Position numbers and translations under genes: made by a program. A stretch of DNA of 64,000 nucleotides from an uncultured Arthrobacter sp. (GTDB taxonomy: Bacteria; Actinomycetota; Actinomycetes; Actinomycetales; Micrococcaceae), in NCBI RefSeq assembly GCF_947495145.1, contig NZ_CANLXP010000013.1, positions 35,828 through 99,827 on the forward strand, read 5' to 3'. Under the pieces are notes generated by a model. The model saw only the letters and a program-made list of their open reading frames with translations, had not been told where the DNA came from and did no database searches. The first letter of the stretch is position 1. Each line of letters begins with the position of its first letter. Positions 1 through 7,447 of this stretch are shown piece after piece.

Positions 1-197
1 TCCGGCGGAGAGGTTCAGAAAAGCCGCAGTTTGCTCTACGGGTAACCCCTACATCTTTGACACTACCCGTGCACGGACATAAAAGCAAAGTGAGCTTACT
101 AATGCGTGCTCGCTTGGCTGCTCGTCTTCTTCGCGGCTTCTGAGGGTAATTCAGCGACGGGTGACTTGGCCGCACACTTTCGGCCATCGCGGCATAG

Positions 198-563
198 TCA
201 TTCTGGAACTGGGGTCTGCTGGTAGGCGGCGAGAGCCCAGCCGTCGTCTCGCCGGATGTAGGTGCTGGCCATCAGCCCGATGAACGCCGGAGACGGGTCG
301 TCTCGGTACGCTTTGCCGCGGTAGACCAACACGGCGGCGGAGTCGCCGAGCGCGACCAGCCGTTCTTGGTCGATGTTGTAGGAGCGCCACGGCGGCGCTT
401 CGCTCAGTGATTCGATGACGTCTTGTCGGCCGAACACTTGGCCGTGGGCAAGGATCATCACGCCGTCGTCCGTCATCAGTTGGCCGTAGAAGTCTGACCC
501 AGTGCTATCGCACAAAGACTGCCAACCCCGGTGCTCCAAGTCCAATAGTTCCTTGAGGCTCAT
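198..563 (-). CDS. NTF2-like (SnoaL/DUF4440) domain protein
   Basis: A 121-residue protein with the alpha+beta pattern of the NTF2-like superfamily. An N-terminal helix (LLDLEHRGWQSL) is followed by a 'mtdDgvmilahGqvfgr' strand-turn, a helix at 'DVIESL', and C-terminal strands with 'ASTYIRRDDGWALAAYQQTP', which is typical of DUF4440/SnoaL-like folds. These small cytosolic proteins form a pocket and can be enzymes or binding proteins, so no specific substrate can be assigned. The length is normal for the family. The ATG at 563 opens the frame. It stands alone on the minus strand, downstream of a decayed toxin-antitoxin pair, with no operon partner. Confidence 0.75.
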   Translation of the reverse strand: MSLKELLDLEHRGWQSLCDSTGSDFYGQLMTDDGVMILAHGQVFGRQDVIESLSEAPPWRSYNIDQERLVALGDSAAVLVYRGKAYRDDPSPAFIGLMASTYIRRDDGWALAAYQQTPVPE

Positions 564-711
564 ACGGCCATGGTATGTCCCCTCACCTGCTGTCCACTGG
601 TCAACTCTGGCTCTGACCTATGCAGTCAGAGCGCGCGAGCTGCACCGCCCCATAGCGTCCCCGCTGCCATATCGACGTTGGCAAATCACCCCTCTGGTCG
701 GGCGCGGGATG

Positions 712-1226
712 TCATCTTGACTTGATTCCGTGGCGTTCGAGGGCGTGAGTGTAGGCGGGATCGTTCTCACGGATTTCTGCTCCTGCATCTGCCGTGACGG
801 GGTCGTCCAGCAGGCCAACATCGGCGCGTCGGAGCCAGAAAGCCCAGCAATAGCCGCTGCCTGGCCCACTGCACCATGCTTTGAGGGGAACCTGATGCCC
901 ATTGGATAAGACCCATCATCAAGAACCTGGTCCCGAATCCATGATGCGAGCAGTGTCGTTACCTTGCGTCGGCCGCTGGTAACTTCGGCCAACGTCATGC
1001 GAGACGGTCATCCGGGCCCACGACAAGGCTTCCAGCAGCGCAGTTGTGGGATCCTCCGCTGCATAAATCTACGTCCGGGAGTATCGAACCGATACCACGC
1101 TGACCGGTCATCACTGAGAAGCCCACGCTCCTGCGGATTCAGCGACCCGTAGGATTCCTTGGCCACGCGGTAAGCCGTACCTGGCCCGTCCACCAGGGCA
1201 AGACCAGGCTTCCCGCAGATCCGCAT
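712..1226 (-). pseudogene. RES-domain toxin, broken by several frameshifts
   Basis: Fragments of a RES-domain protein (NAD+-degrading toxin family) can be read in order, but in different frames. The first frame gives 'TAYRVAKESYGSLNPQERG' and 'DDRSAWYRFDTPG'. The next gives 'YAAEDPTTALLEALSWARM'. A third gives 'DDGSYPMGIRFPSKHG', and a last one gives 'CWAFWLRRADVGLLDDP' and ends 'ALERHGIKSR' at a TGA. These match the N-to-C order of the RES fold (Arg, Y-G-x-L-N-P, the AxxE helix, GIRYPSRHG, and a terminal W). The start ATG overlaps the antitoxin stop (TAATG), as in a translationally coupled pair. At least three shifts are needed, so sequencing error alone is unlikely and the toxin is probably dead. 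Confidence 0.75.
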
Positions 1227-1609
1227 TAACCAATGAACCCGTCGTCGACCATCGCGGCGGCGGCGGCAGCGGTCTCGCGGAACTTGTCGTCCCGGATCGC
1301 GTCGATCGGTGAATCGTGGTCGAGCCACGGGTTGGCACCGATGAACCACATTCGTGCCACATGCTCACCTTCGGCTTCAGAGACCAAGATCCATTGGGCG
1401 TACGCGAACTGGAGCCGTTTCACGGCGGCAGGGCTGGGGTTCGGGCCGTCCTGCTGTGCCCATTTGTAGCTGATTCTCCGGTCTTTGCTGCCAGCCAGGG
1501 CAGCGACCAGGGTGGCGCCTAGTGCGGCGTTGAGGCGACGGACGATCTCGCGAATGCCGAGTCTGGCTGTTCTGGCGTGGGCTGCGCCGGTGGTGGTTGC
1601 GATACTCAT
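1226..1609 (-). CDS. Xre/MbcA/ParS-type antitoxin of a RES toxin
   Basis: A 127-residue protein. The N-terminal half looks like the degenerate HTH of RES-partner antitoxins (IREIVRRLNAALGATLVAAL, then KDRRISYKWAQ). The C-terminal half carries the toxin-neutralising motif 'GANPWLDHDSPIDAIRDDK', equivalent to the 'G.NP.L....P..al' block of MbcA/ParS antitoxins. Such proteins bind the active site of the NADase toxin and repress their own promoter. The stop overlaps the toxin start (TAATG). The antitoxin is intact while the toxin is not, a common decay path because loss of the toxin relieves selection. The family call is from motifs only. Confidence 0.8.
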   Translation of the reverse strand: MSIATTTGAAHARTARLGIREIVRRLNAALGATLVAALAGSKDRRISYKWAQQDGPNPSPAAVKRLQFAYAQWILVSEAEGEHVARMWFIGANPWLDHDSPIDAIRDDKFRETAAAAAAMVDDGFIG

Positions 1610-1802
1610 GGTTTCTCAGACTCCCTTGCTGACCAACCTCAATCTACCTTGTTTCGCTGTTGAAAGCGACTAAAAATCTACACTCGATTCGATGAGTCGT
1701 TACCACGAACGCAGGAGTACCTTCGCCGGCTGCCCCGAAGAGGTTGCCATATGAGCTGTTATGGCGTTTCAAATGCTCAGGCGGCGCGACACTGCGGAGC
1801 GC

Positions 1803-2243
1803 TCAGGTTCTTGCCCAGTGACAGACGGCGGGGGCCTCTTCTGGTGCGGCTGGTCCGTAGTACCCTCGCCCGCCGGGCGCGCTCTCGCACAACTCATTGG
1901 CCATTCCCTTACTGAAGATGTAAGCGGGCGGGAAGGCTGCGACGAGCAGCAACGTCACGGTGCATAGTGACATTGCCCATGCCATCCGGTTCGTCGCAGC
2001 TCGTTTCATCAGAACACCGGTCACTACCGCGGCCAGAACTGCTGCGAGGAAAGGCAAAAACATCAGCACTTGACCCCACACAACACCTGCTCCTGTAGCA
2101 AAGGAGCTGATGTAGCCAACTGAGAGAACGATCAGCAGCAGTATCGGAAGAAAAGTGATGATCAGCACCACCATTACCAAACGGCCGGGCATCATCGAAC
2201 GAACCGACGCGGGTAGAACCGTTGCCCGCGGTGCGGTATTCAA
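1803..2243 (-). CDS. Hypothetical integral membrane protein, three TM segments
   Basis: A 146-residue protein of unknown function. Three hydrophobic stretches are visible: residues about 20-48 (VMVVLIITFLPILLLIVLSV), about 58-80 (VLMFLPFLAAVLAAVVTGVL) and about 88-110 (MAWAMSLCTVTLLLVAAF). A polar C-terminus with two cysteines and 'GGRGYYGPAAPEEAP' follows. The frame begins at TTG (2243). An internal ATG-ATG pair at residue 17 could instead be the start. No family is recognised. The gene stands alone between the toxin-antitoxin remnant and a truncated phosphoesterase. Confidence 0.6.
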   Translation of the reverse strand: MNTAPRATVLPASVRSMMPGRLVMVVLIITFLPILLLIVLSVGYISSFATGAGVVWGQVLMFLPFLAAVLAAVVTGVLMKRAATNRMAWAMSLCTVTLLLVAAFPPAYIFSKGMANELCESAPGGRGYYGPAAPEEAPAVCHWART

Positions 2244-2392
2244 CGCTGCTCGTCAATCAACAAGTTTCCCCAACTTCTCCGTCGCACCCCCGACGCTTCG
2301 TTATTCACACTACCTCCCGGCGGTGGCTTCAAGAACGGCCACGTCGGGTGGCTGCGAGACGCAACCACCCGACGTCGTACTTCAACGAGGGA

Positions 2393-3439
2393 TTATCCGG
2401 TGACCTCGAAGGTGATCGTCTCGGTGTATTCCTGGCCGTGAACGTCGGTTGCGGTGACTTTGGCAGTGTGTTCGCCGACGGCCAGGTTCGTGGGTAGCAA
2501 CAGGCGCCACAGGTGAGAGGTGCGGTCGTGGACGCCGCCGCCGTGCACCAGCTGTTCCAGCGTGGCTACCGGATCGGTGTATTCGGCACCGATGAGCGGT
2601 ACGTCGCCGGCCGTTATCGACTGGCTACGTGTTGCTTGAGTGGTCTCGCCGCCGTCAATCGACACCTTCACGGTAGAGCCGGTGGCGCCCATCCAGAAGT
2701 TGGTGGTCAGCCAGGTCTCACCGAGCTCGCCCTGGGTAACGGCATTGGGATTCTCCGGAGCTGGCGCCCTGCCCGGCAGCTCTTTGTACCCGTCGAACCG
2801 GGCGCGATAGGTGGGTGAGTTGAGGCCGAGCGCCATCTGGTCGGAGCCGTCGTCGCCGGTGGCCGTGAAGCGTTCGCGAAACTCCGTGTTCTTGATGTCC
2901 AAAGTGAGGACGCCGGGAGGTGTGCCGTCGCGCTGCACTGAAGTGGGGTATCCCTCCTCGATCACGCGTCCGTTGTACCACTGACCGGAGACGGCGGGAA
3001 CGGTCAGATGGGTGAACGGCAGGCCCTTTTCGCCGACGTCGTCCAGCCATCCAGCCATGAGCTCGCCCTCCCGCAGGTTTTCCGACATATGGGTGTGGCC
3101 TGCTACGGAGATCACTTCGCGGCCTTCGAGAATCTTGTAGATCTCCTCCAGCGGGTCGGTCTCATGGGTGTCGTTGTAGAAGAACTCAAGCAGCGGGCTG
3201 TGGGAGGCCAGAACAATGAGCTGGTTCTTCGGCACGGAGGCGATGTCCTGGCGTAGCCACTCAAGCTGGCGGTCGCTGAGGCCGGAGTCGTAGTTGTTGC
3301 CGGACGGACCCGGGTACACGATGTTGCTCAGCGCCACAGCGTGGGCCTTACCGGCGTCGTAGGAGTAGTATTCCGGCACGAACTGGGCACGGAAGGTGTC
3401 GAACTCATGCTTGCCGTCAAGGGAGATCTTTGGGATAAA
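2393..3439 (-). pseudogene. C-terminal remnant of a calcineurin-like metallophosphoesterase
   Basis: The frame encodes the second half of a secreted calcineurin-like phosphoesterase. It includes 'FRAQFVPEYYSYDAGKAH', the metal-binding 'VLASHSPL' and 'VAGHTHM' motifs, and a C-terminal beta-sandwich region like the metallophosphatase C-terminal and Ig-like domains of these enzymes. The N-terminal DxH, GD and GNH(D/E) metal-ligand motifs are missing. The frame stays open upstream only to an in-frame TAG (3503-3505), with no plausible start or signal peptide. The similarity seems to begin near 3439. The catalytic site is incomplete, so this is called a truncated gene. A distant hairpin at 3561-3602 marks the lost 5' side. 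Confidence 0.75.
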
Positions 3440-3560
3440 GGCGAAAGGCGCAAGAAACTGAACTTCCTGTTGAGTGATTGCCCCCTGTATAGGCGGGGAG
3501 CACTATCGACTCTTTCCCGGCGGAATGAACGGGAGTCAAAGGAAGGGTGTCTTGTGTGCC

Positions 3561-3602
3561 AGCTACCGGTTTTAGGAGGCACAACTCCTGAAACCGGTAG
3601 CT
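3561..3602. repeat. Long near-perfect hairpin (18-bp stem)
   Basis: The arms agctaccggttttaggag and ctcctgaaaccggtagct are reverse complements apart from one G:T position, around a 6-nt loop. It lies between the truncated phosphoesterase and a lipoprotein gene that also points leftward. There is no T-run, so it is not a standard intrinsic terminator. Confidence 0.8.
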
Positions 3603-3638
3603 AGTCAAGAACGGCTGGCGCTAATTTCCTTGCATCGA

Positions 3639-4373
3639 TCAGGAATTCGGCATCACATACACAAGCAGGAAACGCTTGCTCTCCTCGGCTGCCTGTTGTC
3701 CGCGCTCGGGTGCCCAGGTCATGAGCCCGTATTCGTCGCCTGCCAACGCCGGCGAGATTTGGATATTGAAGGTGTAGGAGCCGTCAGGACCAGCGTACAC
3801 CGTCGATTGGTCGAGGAGCTGCTGATCACTTTGGGGTGCTCCGAACACGACCTCGATGCGCTCGCCGGGCGCATAGCCTGTGCCGCCGATCGTGAGAGTC
3901 CCGGACGGGATACCGATCGCCGGTCCTGGATAGCCGGCCTGCGGATAGGCGACGGTGCCGTTCTCACCGTTCGGGCCTGGTGTTCCGTGGTGCGGGCTGC
4001 CCGGAGGAACGTTGGGGTACGGGTTGGGCTCACCGTGAGGCGGCGGCACGAACGGTCCCCCTGTGTTGGGCTCACCGTGAGGCGGCGGAACGAAGGGGTC
4101 ACCCGATTCCGTGGGCAGCGGCTCGAGGGTGGGTGCTGGTGGCTCCGGGGCTTCCGTGGTGGCCTCGTCGCTCGGTTCCGGTGATGGCTCGGGTGTGGCT
4201 TCCGCGGTTTCTTCCGGCTCAAGGGTCTCCGTCTCCTCCGGTGTCTCCGACGGTGCGGGGGTTTCGGAAGCCGTCGGGGTCTGCGCGGCGGGTTCATCAA
4301 CTGAACCGCCTGAGCAGCCGACAAGGAGGGTGGTAGCTACGGCTAGAGCGAGGACGGAGGGCAGCTTGGACAA
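3639..4373 (-). CDS. Secreted lipoprotein with Pro/Thr/Glu-rich stalk
   Basis: The frame has a short hydrophobic signal segment (LPSVLALAVATTLLVGC) with a clear lipobox ending in Cys, so the product should be a lipid-anchored surface protein. A long low-complexity P/T/E/S stalk follows, then two copies of 'PFVPPPHGEPN', and a C-terminal Ig-like domain of about 90 residues ('SGTLTIGGTGYAPGERIEVVF ... GSYTFNIQI'). The ORF track starts at 4451. The TTG at 4373 sits 5-10 nt after a GAAAG and leaves a normal-length signal peptide, so I prefer it (244 aa). No enzymatic motif is seen. It is probably a binding or structural surface protein. Confidence 0.7.
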   Translation of the reverse strand: MSKLPSVLALAVATTLLVGCSGGSVDEPAAQTPTASETPAPSETPEETETLEPEETAEATPEPSPEPSDEATTEAPEPPAPTLEPLPTESGDPFVPPPHGEPNTGGPFVPPPHGEPNPYPNVPPGSPHHGTPGPNGENGTVAYPQAGYPGPAIGIPSGTLTIGGTGYAPGERIEVVFGAPQSDQQLLDQSTVYAGPDGSYTFNIQISPALAGDEYGLMTWAPERGQQAAEESKRFLLVYVMPNS

Positions 4374-4557
4374 GGGCGTACTTTCGGAACGAAGGAAATA
4401 GGAGGTGGCGAGAAATCGCCTGGCAAGAGCCCTGCAGAACTGCATCCCCACGTAAGGACGTTACCGCCCGGAACGCCTTCCCAACAGCACGGAATCATCA
4501 CGTGAGCAAACCGTTATGCAGGCGAGGAGGCCGGCGTCGTCGTTCTCAGCTTTACTC

Positions 4558-5010
4558 CTACCCATTTGAGGCATCCAACTGCAGCCGCAGCAGGCTCGGT
4601 GCGCCTGGACGGGGGCTTTCGACGCGCAGGTGAATCCGGTGACCGTCGTAGGTGGCGAGGGCAGAGCAGACACTGCTCAGGCCGACCGCGCCGTCGGTCC
4701 GCTCGCAGGTACCGTCGAGTTCGAATTCCCAGCCTGCCGTCTCCGCCAATTGCAGAACGTCCTCGGCGCCCAGCACCCGGTCGGCCTGCCACGTGCGACT
4801 CAGGGTTGGACACGGCTTGTTGTTGAAGCAGATAAACTGTTCGCGCTCAATGTGCTGCGAGACTTCGGTCCAGGCCTCGGGTATCTCCAGCTGGTCCGCA
4901 ACCGAGCCCAGCCGAGTCGCCACGGAATCGCGGTGGGTCTTGACGAAAAGGAAAGCGCCGGCCCACACGAGCGCCATGATGAGGAAAAGCGAGACCGCCA
5001 GCTTCCGCAT
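4558..5010 (-). CDS. Small membrane-anchored extracytoplasmic protein
   Basis: A 150-residue protein with an N-terminal transmembrane anchor (LAVSLFLIMALVWAGAFLFV) and an exported domain containing four cysteines (FICFNNKPCP, DGTC, SSVC) that could form two disulfides. The family is not recognised. A broken second copy lies immediately upstream (5111-5400) and matches the C-terminal half ('TAGW.F.LD..C', then '.SPEPGAHS'), so the locus once held a tandem pair. The ATG at 5010 precedes a normal signal-anchor. Confidence 0.65.
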   Translation of the reverse strand: MRKLAVSLFLIMALVWAGAFLFVKTHRDSVATRLGSVADQLEIPEAWTEVSQHIEREQFICFNNKPCPTLSRTWQADRVLGAEDVLQLAETAGWEFELDGTCERTDGAVGLSSVCSALATYDGHRIHLRVESPRPGAPSLLRLQLDASNG

Positions 5011-5110
5011 GCACTCCCCCGAGACGCGTCGAAGTTTTGTCGAGCATATAGAAGGCGGCAGTGTGGCGGGAAGCGTCGTGACCTAACCGATAGGTTGGCG
5101 TTCGCTCAAT

Positions 5111-5400
5111 TCACCTTGAGTCGGCGGCTACACGAACAGGCTCCACGTTCAATACGAGGGTGCTGTGCGCACCGGGTTCCGGGCTATTGATCCTGAAGCT
5201 GTAGTCGTAGCCGTCCCGCGATCCGGTAGCTGAACAGAGGGTGGTGTTCCCGAAGACAATCTCATGGCGGACGCAGTCTTGATCCAGCGTGAAGTCCCAT
5301 CCTGCGGTGGTGGCAAGCGCTCAAACTGGTCCACATGCTGTACGCAGGATTCGCCAAGTGCTCCGGACTGATGGGCGGGCACCGGATGCCGGTCGCCGCC
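5111..5400 (-). pseudogene. Degraded paralogue of the 150-aa membrane-anchored protein
   Basis: The last frame reads 'ALATTAGWDFTLDQDCVRHE', 'FGNTTLCSATGSRDGYDYSF' and 'INSPEPGAHSTLVLNVEPV', and ends at a TGA (5111-5113). This aligns along its whole length with the C-terminal half of the neighbouring 150-residue protein ('AETAGWEFELDGTC...RVESPRPGAPS'). Just upstream, 'RPSVRSTWRIL' in the same frame resembles 'PCPTLSRTWQA' of the paralogue but runs into a stop at about 5331. The signal-anchor and N-terminal part cannot be found. It is therefore a decayed duplicate. Confidence 0.65.
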
Positions 5401-5503
5401 GTCGTCCTTGTGCCGGGCTGTGGTCAGATGTACGGTCGATGGGTATGGTAAGCATACTGATGAATTGATTGTTCATCTGACGTTCCAATCCTAAGGAGAC
5501 GCT

Positions 5504-6394
5504 ATGAGCACGAGGATCGAGAAGCAGATTATGGTCAACGTTCCAGTGAGCGTGGCCTACAACCAGTGGACGCAGTTCGAAGAATTCCCCCACTTCATGA
5601 GCGGGGTCAAGAAGGTAGAGCAGCTCAGCGATGACCGCCTGCAGTGGGTAGCCGAGATCGGCGGTGTGAAGCGCGAGTGGGAGGCGAAGATCGTCGCGCA
5701 AGAGCCTGACCGCCGCGTTGCCTGGGCAGCCACCGAGGGCGCCACCAACGCCGGAGCAGTAACGTTCGAGGACGTCGGCGGCGGGCAAACCACCGTCCGC
5801 CTCGAACTCGAATACGAGCCCGAAGGCATGGTCGAGAAGATCGGTGACAAGCTCAACGTCGTCGAGAAGGAAGCCGAAGGCGACCTCAAGCGCTTCAAGG
5901 AATTCATCGAGGATGAGGGCTACGCCACCGGCGCATGGCGCGGAGCCGTTGCCGGCGGCGCTGTCGGATCACCCACCGTCACGGACGCCGCGGCATCACG
6001 CGGTGACAGCGGCAAGGCGGGCATCTCCGGCAAGGCAGCAGCTGCCGGAATCGGAGTGGCCGCAGCCGCAGCGGCTGGTGTGGCCGCAGCGGCGGGCAGC
6101 AAGAAGGACAAGGCCGACGTCGACGTTGATGCCGCTACGGTCGACGTTCCGGTCGTGCCCGTTCAGGACACCACACCACCGGACGTTACGCCCGTCGTCG
6201 GCGGTGCGCCGGTTGATGTGGCTCCGGAGACCGCGTCCGAGCGGCCCCTCGGTGAGCCGTTCGACCAGACCAATGGCCTGGCCGACACTGACGGCGAGTC
6301 CGACGGTCTCGCGGGCAGCGACACCCGGAGCGCAGCGGATCGCGGCGAGGACGATAACCTCGGCGGCGGCTACCTGCCTCCGCACCGGCAGTAG
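5504..6394 (+). CDS. SRPBCC/polyketide cyclase-like protein with low-complexity tail
   Basis: Residues 1-140 form a START/SRPBCC domain: 'STRIEKQIMVNVPVSVAYNQWTQFEEFPHFM', then 'VEQLSDDRLQWVAEIGGVKREWEAKI', a 'GAVTFEDVGGGQTTVRLELEYEP' strand and a C-terminal helix. These cytosolic domains bind hydrophobic ligands in a deep cavity, and in this sub-group (cyclase/dehydrase, COQ10-like) the ligand is unknown. Residues 150-205 are Ala/Gly-rich (AAAAAGVAAAAGSKK). The tail is acidic and Pro/Val-rich. A strong RBS (aaggagacgct) precedes the ATG. A hairpin terminator follows the stop. Confidence 0.8.
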   Translation: MSTRIEKQIMVNVPVSVAYNQWTQFEEFPHFMSGVKKVEQLSDDRLQWVAEIGGVKREWEAKIVAQEPDRRVAWAATEGATNAGAVTFEDVGGGQTTVRLELEYEPEGMVEKIGDKLNVVEKEAEGDLKRFKEFIEDEGYATGAWRGAVAGGAVGSPTVTDAAASRGDSGKAGISGKAAAAGIGVAAAAAAGVAAAAGSKKDKADVDVDAATVDVPVVPVQDTTPPDVTPVVGGAPVDVAPETASERPLGEPFDQTNGLADTDGESDGLAGSDTRSAADRGEDDNLGGGYLPPHRQ

Positions 6395-6397
6395 GTT

Positions 6398-6910
6398 CTA
6401 TTGCACGTACGGCGGCTTCCTTCGGGAGGCCGCCGTGCTGTGTTTAAGGCGACGTTTCCCAGCAACCACCCCACCGATCAGGGCCAGGGAGACGAGCAGT
6501 CCGAATAGCATTGCAGGGCCGCCGATGTTTTCGACTGAGCCGGCGTGCACGCAGATGCCGGCGAAGAGCAAGGCCATGAGGCACAGAGACACTGCCATCA
6601 GATCGATCCATCGTTGTGAGACGTCGCTCAAACGCCGCTCCTCTTTCCTGGCCGTAGCGAGTAGTCGCCATGCCGCCAGCAACGCAACCTCGAAGAAACC
6701 GATCGCGACCACGACAGCGGTTGCATACGGGATTTCGAGATGCGCAACCTCGGGGTAGCGGTCAGCAGCATTGGACGCGACCTGCGGAACAACCACAAGC
6801 TGAGCCGCCAGGGAACCTACAGCGAGTACCCCGATCAGAAGGCGGAAGAGTGCAACGTGCTGCCTGGTCATGCTGGGACCTTTGTCCCAGCTGACTTCAG
6901 GGCCGCTCAT
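6398..6910 (-). CDS. DUF2975-like four-TM membrane protein
   Basis: A 170-residue protein with four hydrophobic segments. It carries the 'PYATAVVVAIGFFEVALLAAWRLL' block that I associate with actinobacterial DUF2975 membrane proteins of unknown function. The ATG at 6910 has a good RBS (gtggaag) and overlaps the end of the small membrane gene upstream by 14 nt, so the two are probably cotranslated. The alternative start at 6871 (MTRQH) sits directly after a small hairpin (ctgggac/gtcccag). The final codons overlap the terminator hairpin of the convergent SRPBCC gene. Confidence 0.65.
   Translation of the reverse strand: MSGPEVSWDKGPSMTRQHVALFRLLIGVLAVGSLAAQLVVVPQVASNAADRYPEVAHLEIPYATAVVVAIGFFEVALLAAWRLLATARKEERRLSDVSQRWIDLMAVSLCLMALLFAGICVHAGSVENIGGPAMLFGLLVSLALIGGVVAGKRRLKHSTAASRRKPPYVQ
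6406..6433 (+). terminator. Hairpin terminator after the SRPBCC gene
   Basis: acggcggcttcc / gggaggccgccgt forms a 12-bp stem with one G:U pair, 12 nt after the stop. It lies inside the 3' end of the convergent gene and could serve both directions. Confidence 0.6.
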
Positions 6911-7118
6911 CAGGGTTCTTCCACCCGCCGCGGTGCGACATCGACGGGGCGACAGGCTCGGGCGCCCTCCAAACCACGATCAGCGCAGTGGCCAGCGGGC
7001 CCACCAGAAGCGAGACCAGGAACCACACCCACCGGGAACGATTCTTCTGCTCAGCGAGACCAGCATTGATCAGGGCCAGTGTGAACCAGAAAAAGCTTGA
7101 GCTTACGTAGTCATCCAT
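6897..7118 (-). CDS. Small two-TM membrane protein
   Basis: A protein of about 73 residues starting MDDYVSSSFFWFTLALINAGL, with a second hydrophobic stretch 'WVWFLVSLLVGPLATALIVVW'. This arrangement (TM, short 'AEQKNRSRW' loop, TM with LxGPLAT) is common among small actinobacterial envelope proteins of unknown role. The ORF track begins at 7142, but the ATG at 7118 has a strong RBS (ggggtggagcg). It overlaps the following membrane gene by 14 nt. Confidence 0.55.
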   Translation of the reverse strand: MDDYVSSSFFWFTLALINAGLAEQKNRSRWVWFLVSLLVGPLATALIVVWRAPEPVAPSMSHRGGWKNPDERP

Positions 7119-7447
7119 CGCTCCACCCCCATTACAGGCCATCAGACCTAACTTCTCGAGCCTAGCGGAGGGTCAATCTGAACGCTTCTGCGGGAAGGAG
7201 GGCGCAATGCTGCAGGTTCTAGCGAGGCCGTCCGAGGGGTGAAGCGAGTTTCCGGGGATTCGCTGCGCCGTCGTCGTCGTGCTGGGTCAGAAAGTGCGGG
7301 ATTGTGTCCGGAGGCGGGCGGGCTTTCCGCTGAGCCGCTCCTGTGAGACGACGAACCCGGAACCAGCTTGACGCTGGGTCCGGGTTCATCTGTCACTCAT
7401 GCAACTGCGGGCCGCTCACTCACTGCAGGAGTAAGGCCGACAATCGG
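7119..7447. other. Intergenic stretch with one interspersed repeat
   Basis: 329 bases between a small membrane gene and the 3' end of the glycoside hydrolase. I see no convincing gene. It holds one copy of the roughly 83-bp repeat (7241-7323). A further G/C-rich inverted stretch near 7343-7385 (acccggaaccagc ... gctgggtccgggt) could be the terminator of the hydrolase gene. Confidence 0.5.
7241..7323 (+). repeat. Interspersed repeat, copy 1 (left edge of the sugar locus)
   Basis: Shares about 83 bp at roughly 84% identity (counted by eye) with 18003-18085 in the same orientation. The shared core includes 'ttcgctgcgccgtcgtcgt' and 'aaagtgc.g.attgtg.ccgga'. Both copies lie just outside the carbohydrate gene cluster. 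Confidence 0.75.

Noticed and set aside
1-197. Gene or RNA at the left edge
   Set aside because: No convincing start, motif or structure; the short ORFs look random.
1008-1349. 113-aa and 85-aa ORFs overlapping the antitoxin as separate genes
   Set aside because: They are the broken RES toxin frame and a shadow of the antitoxin.
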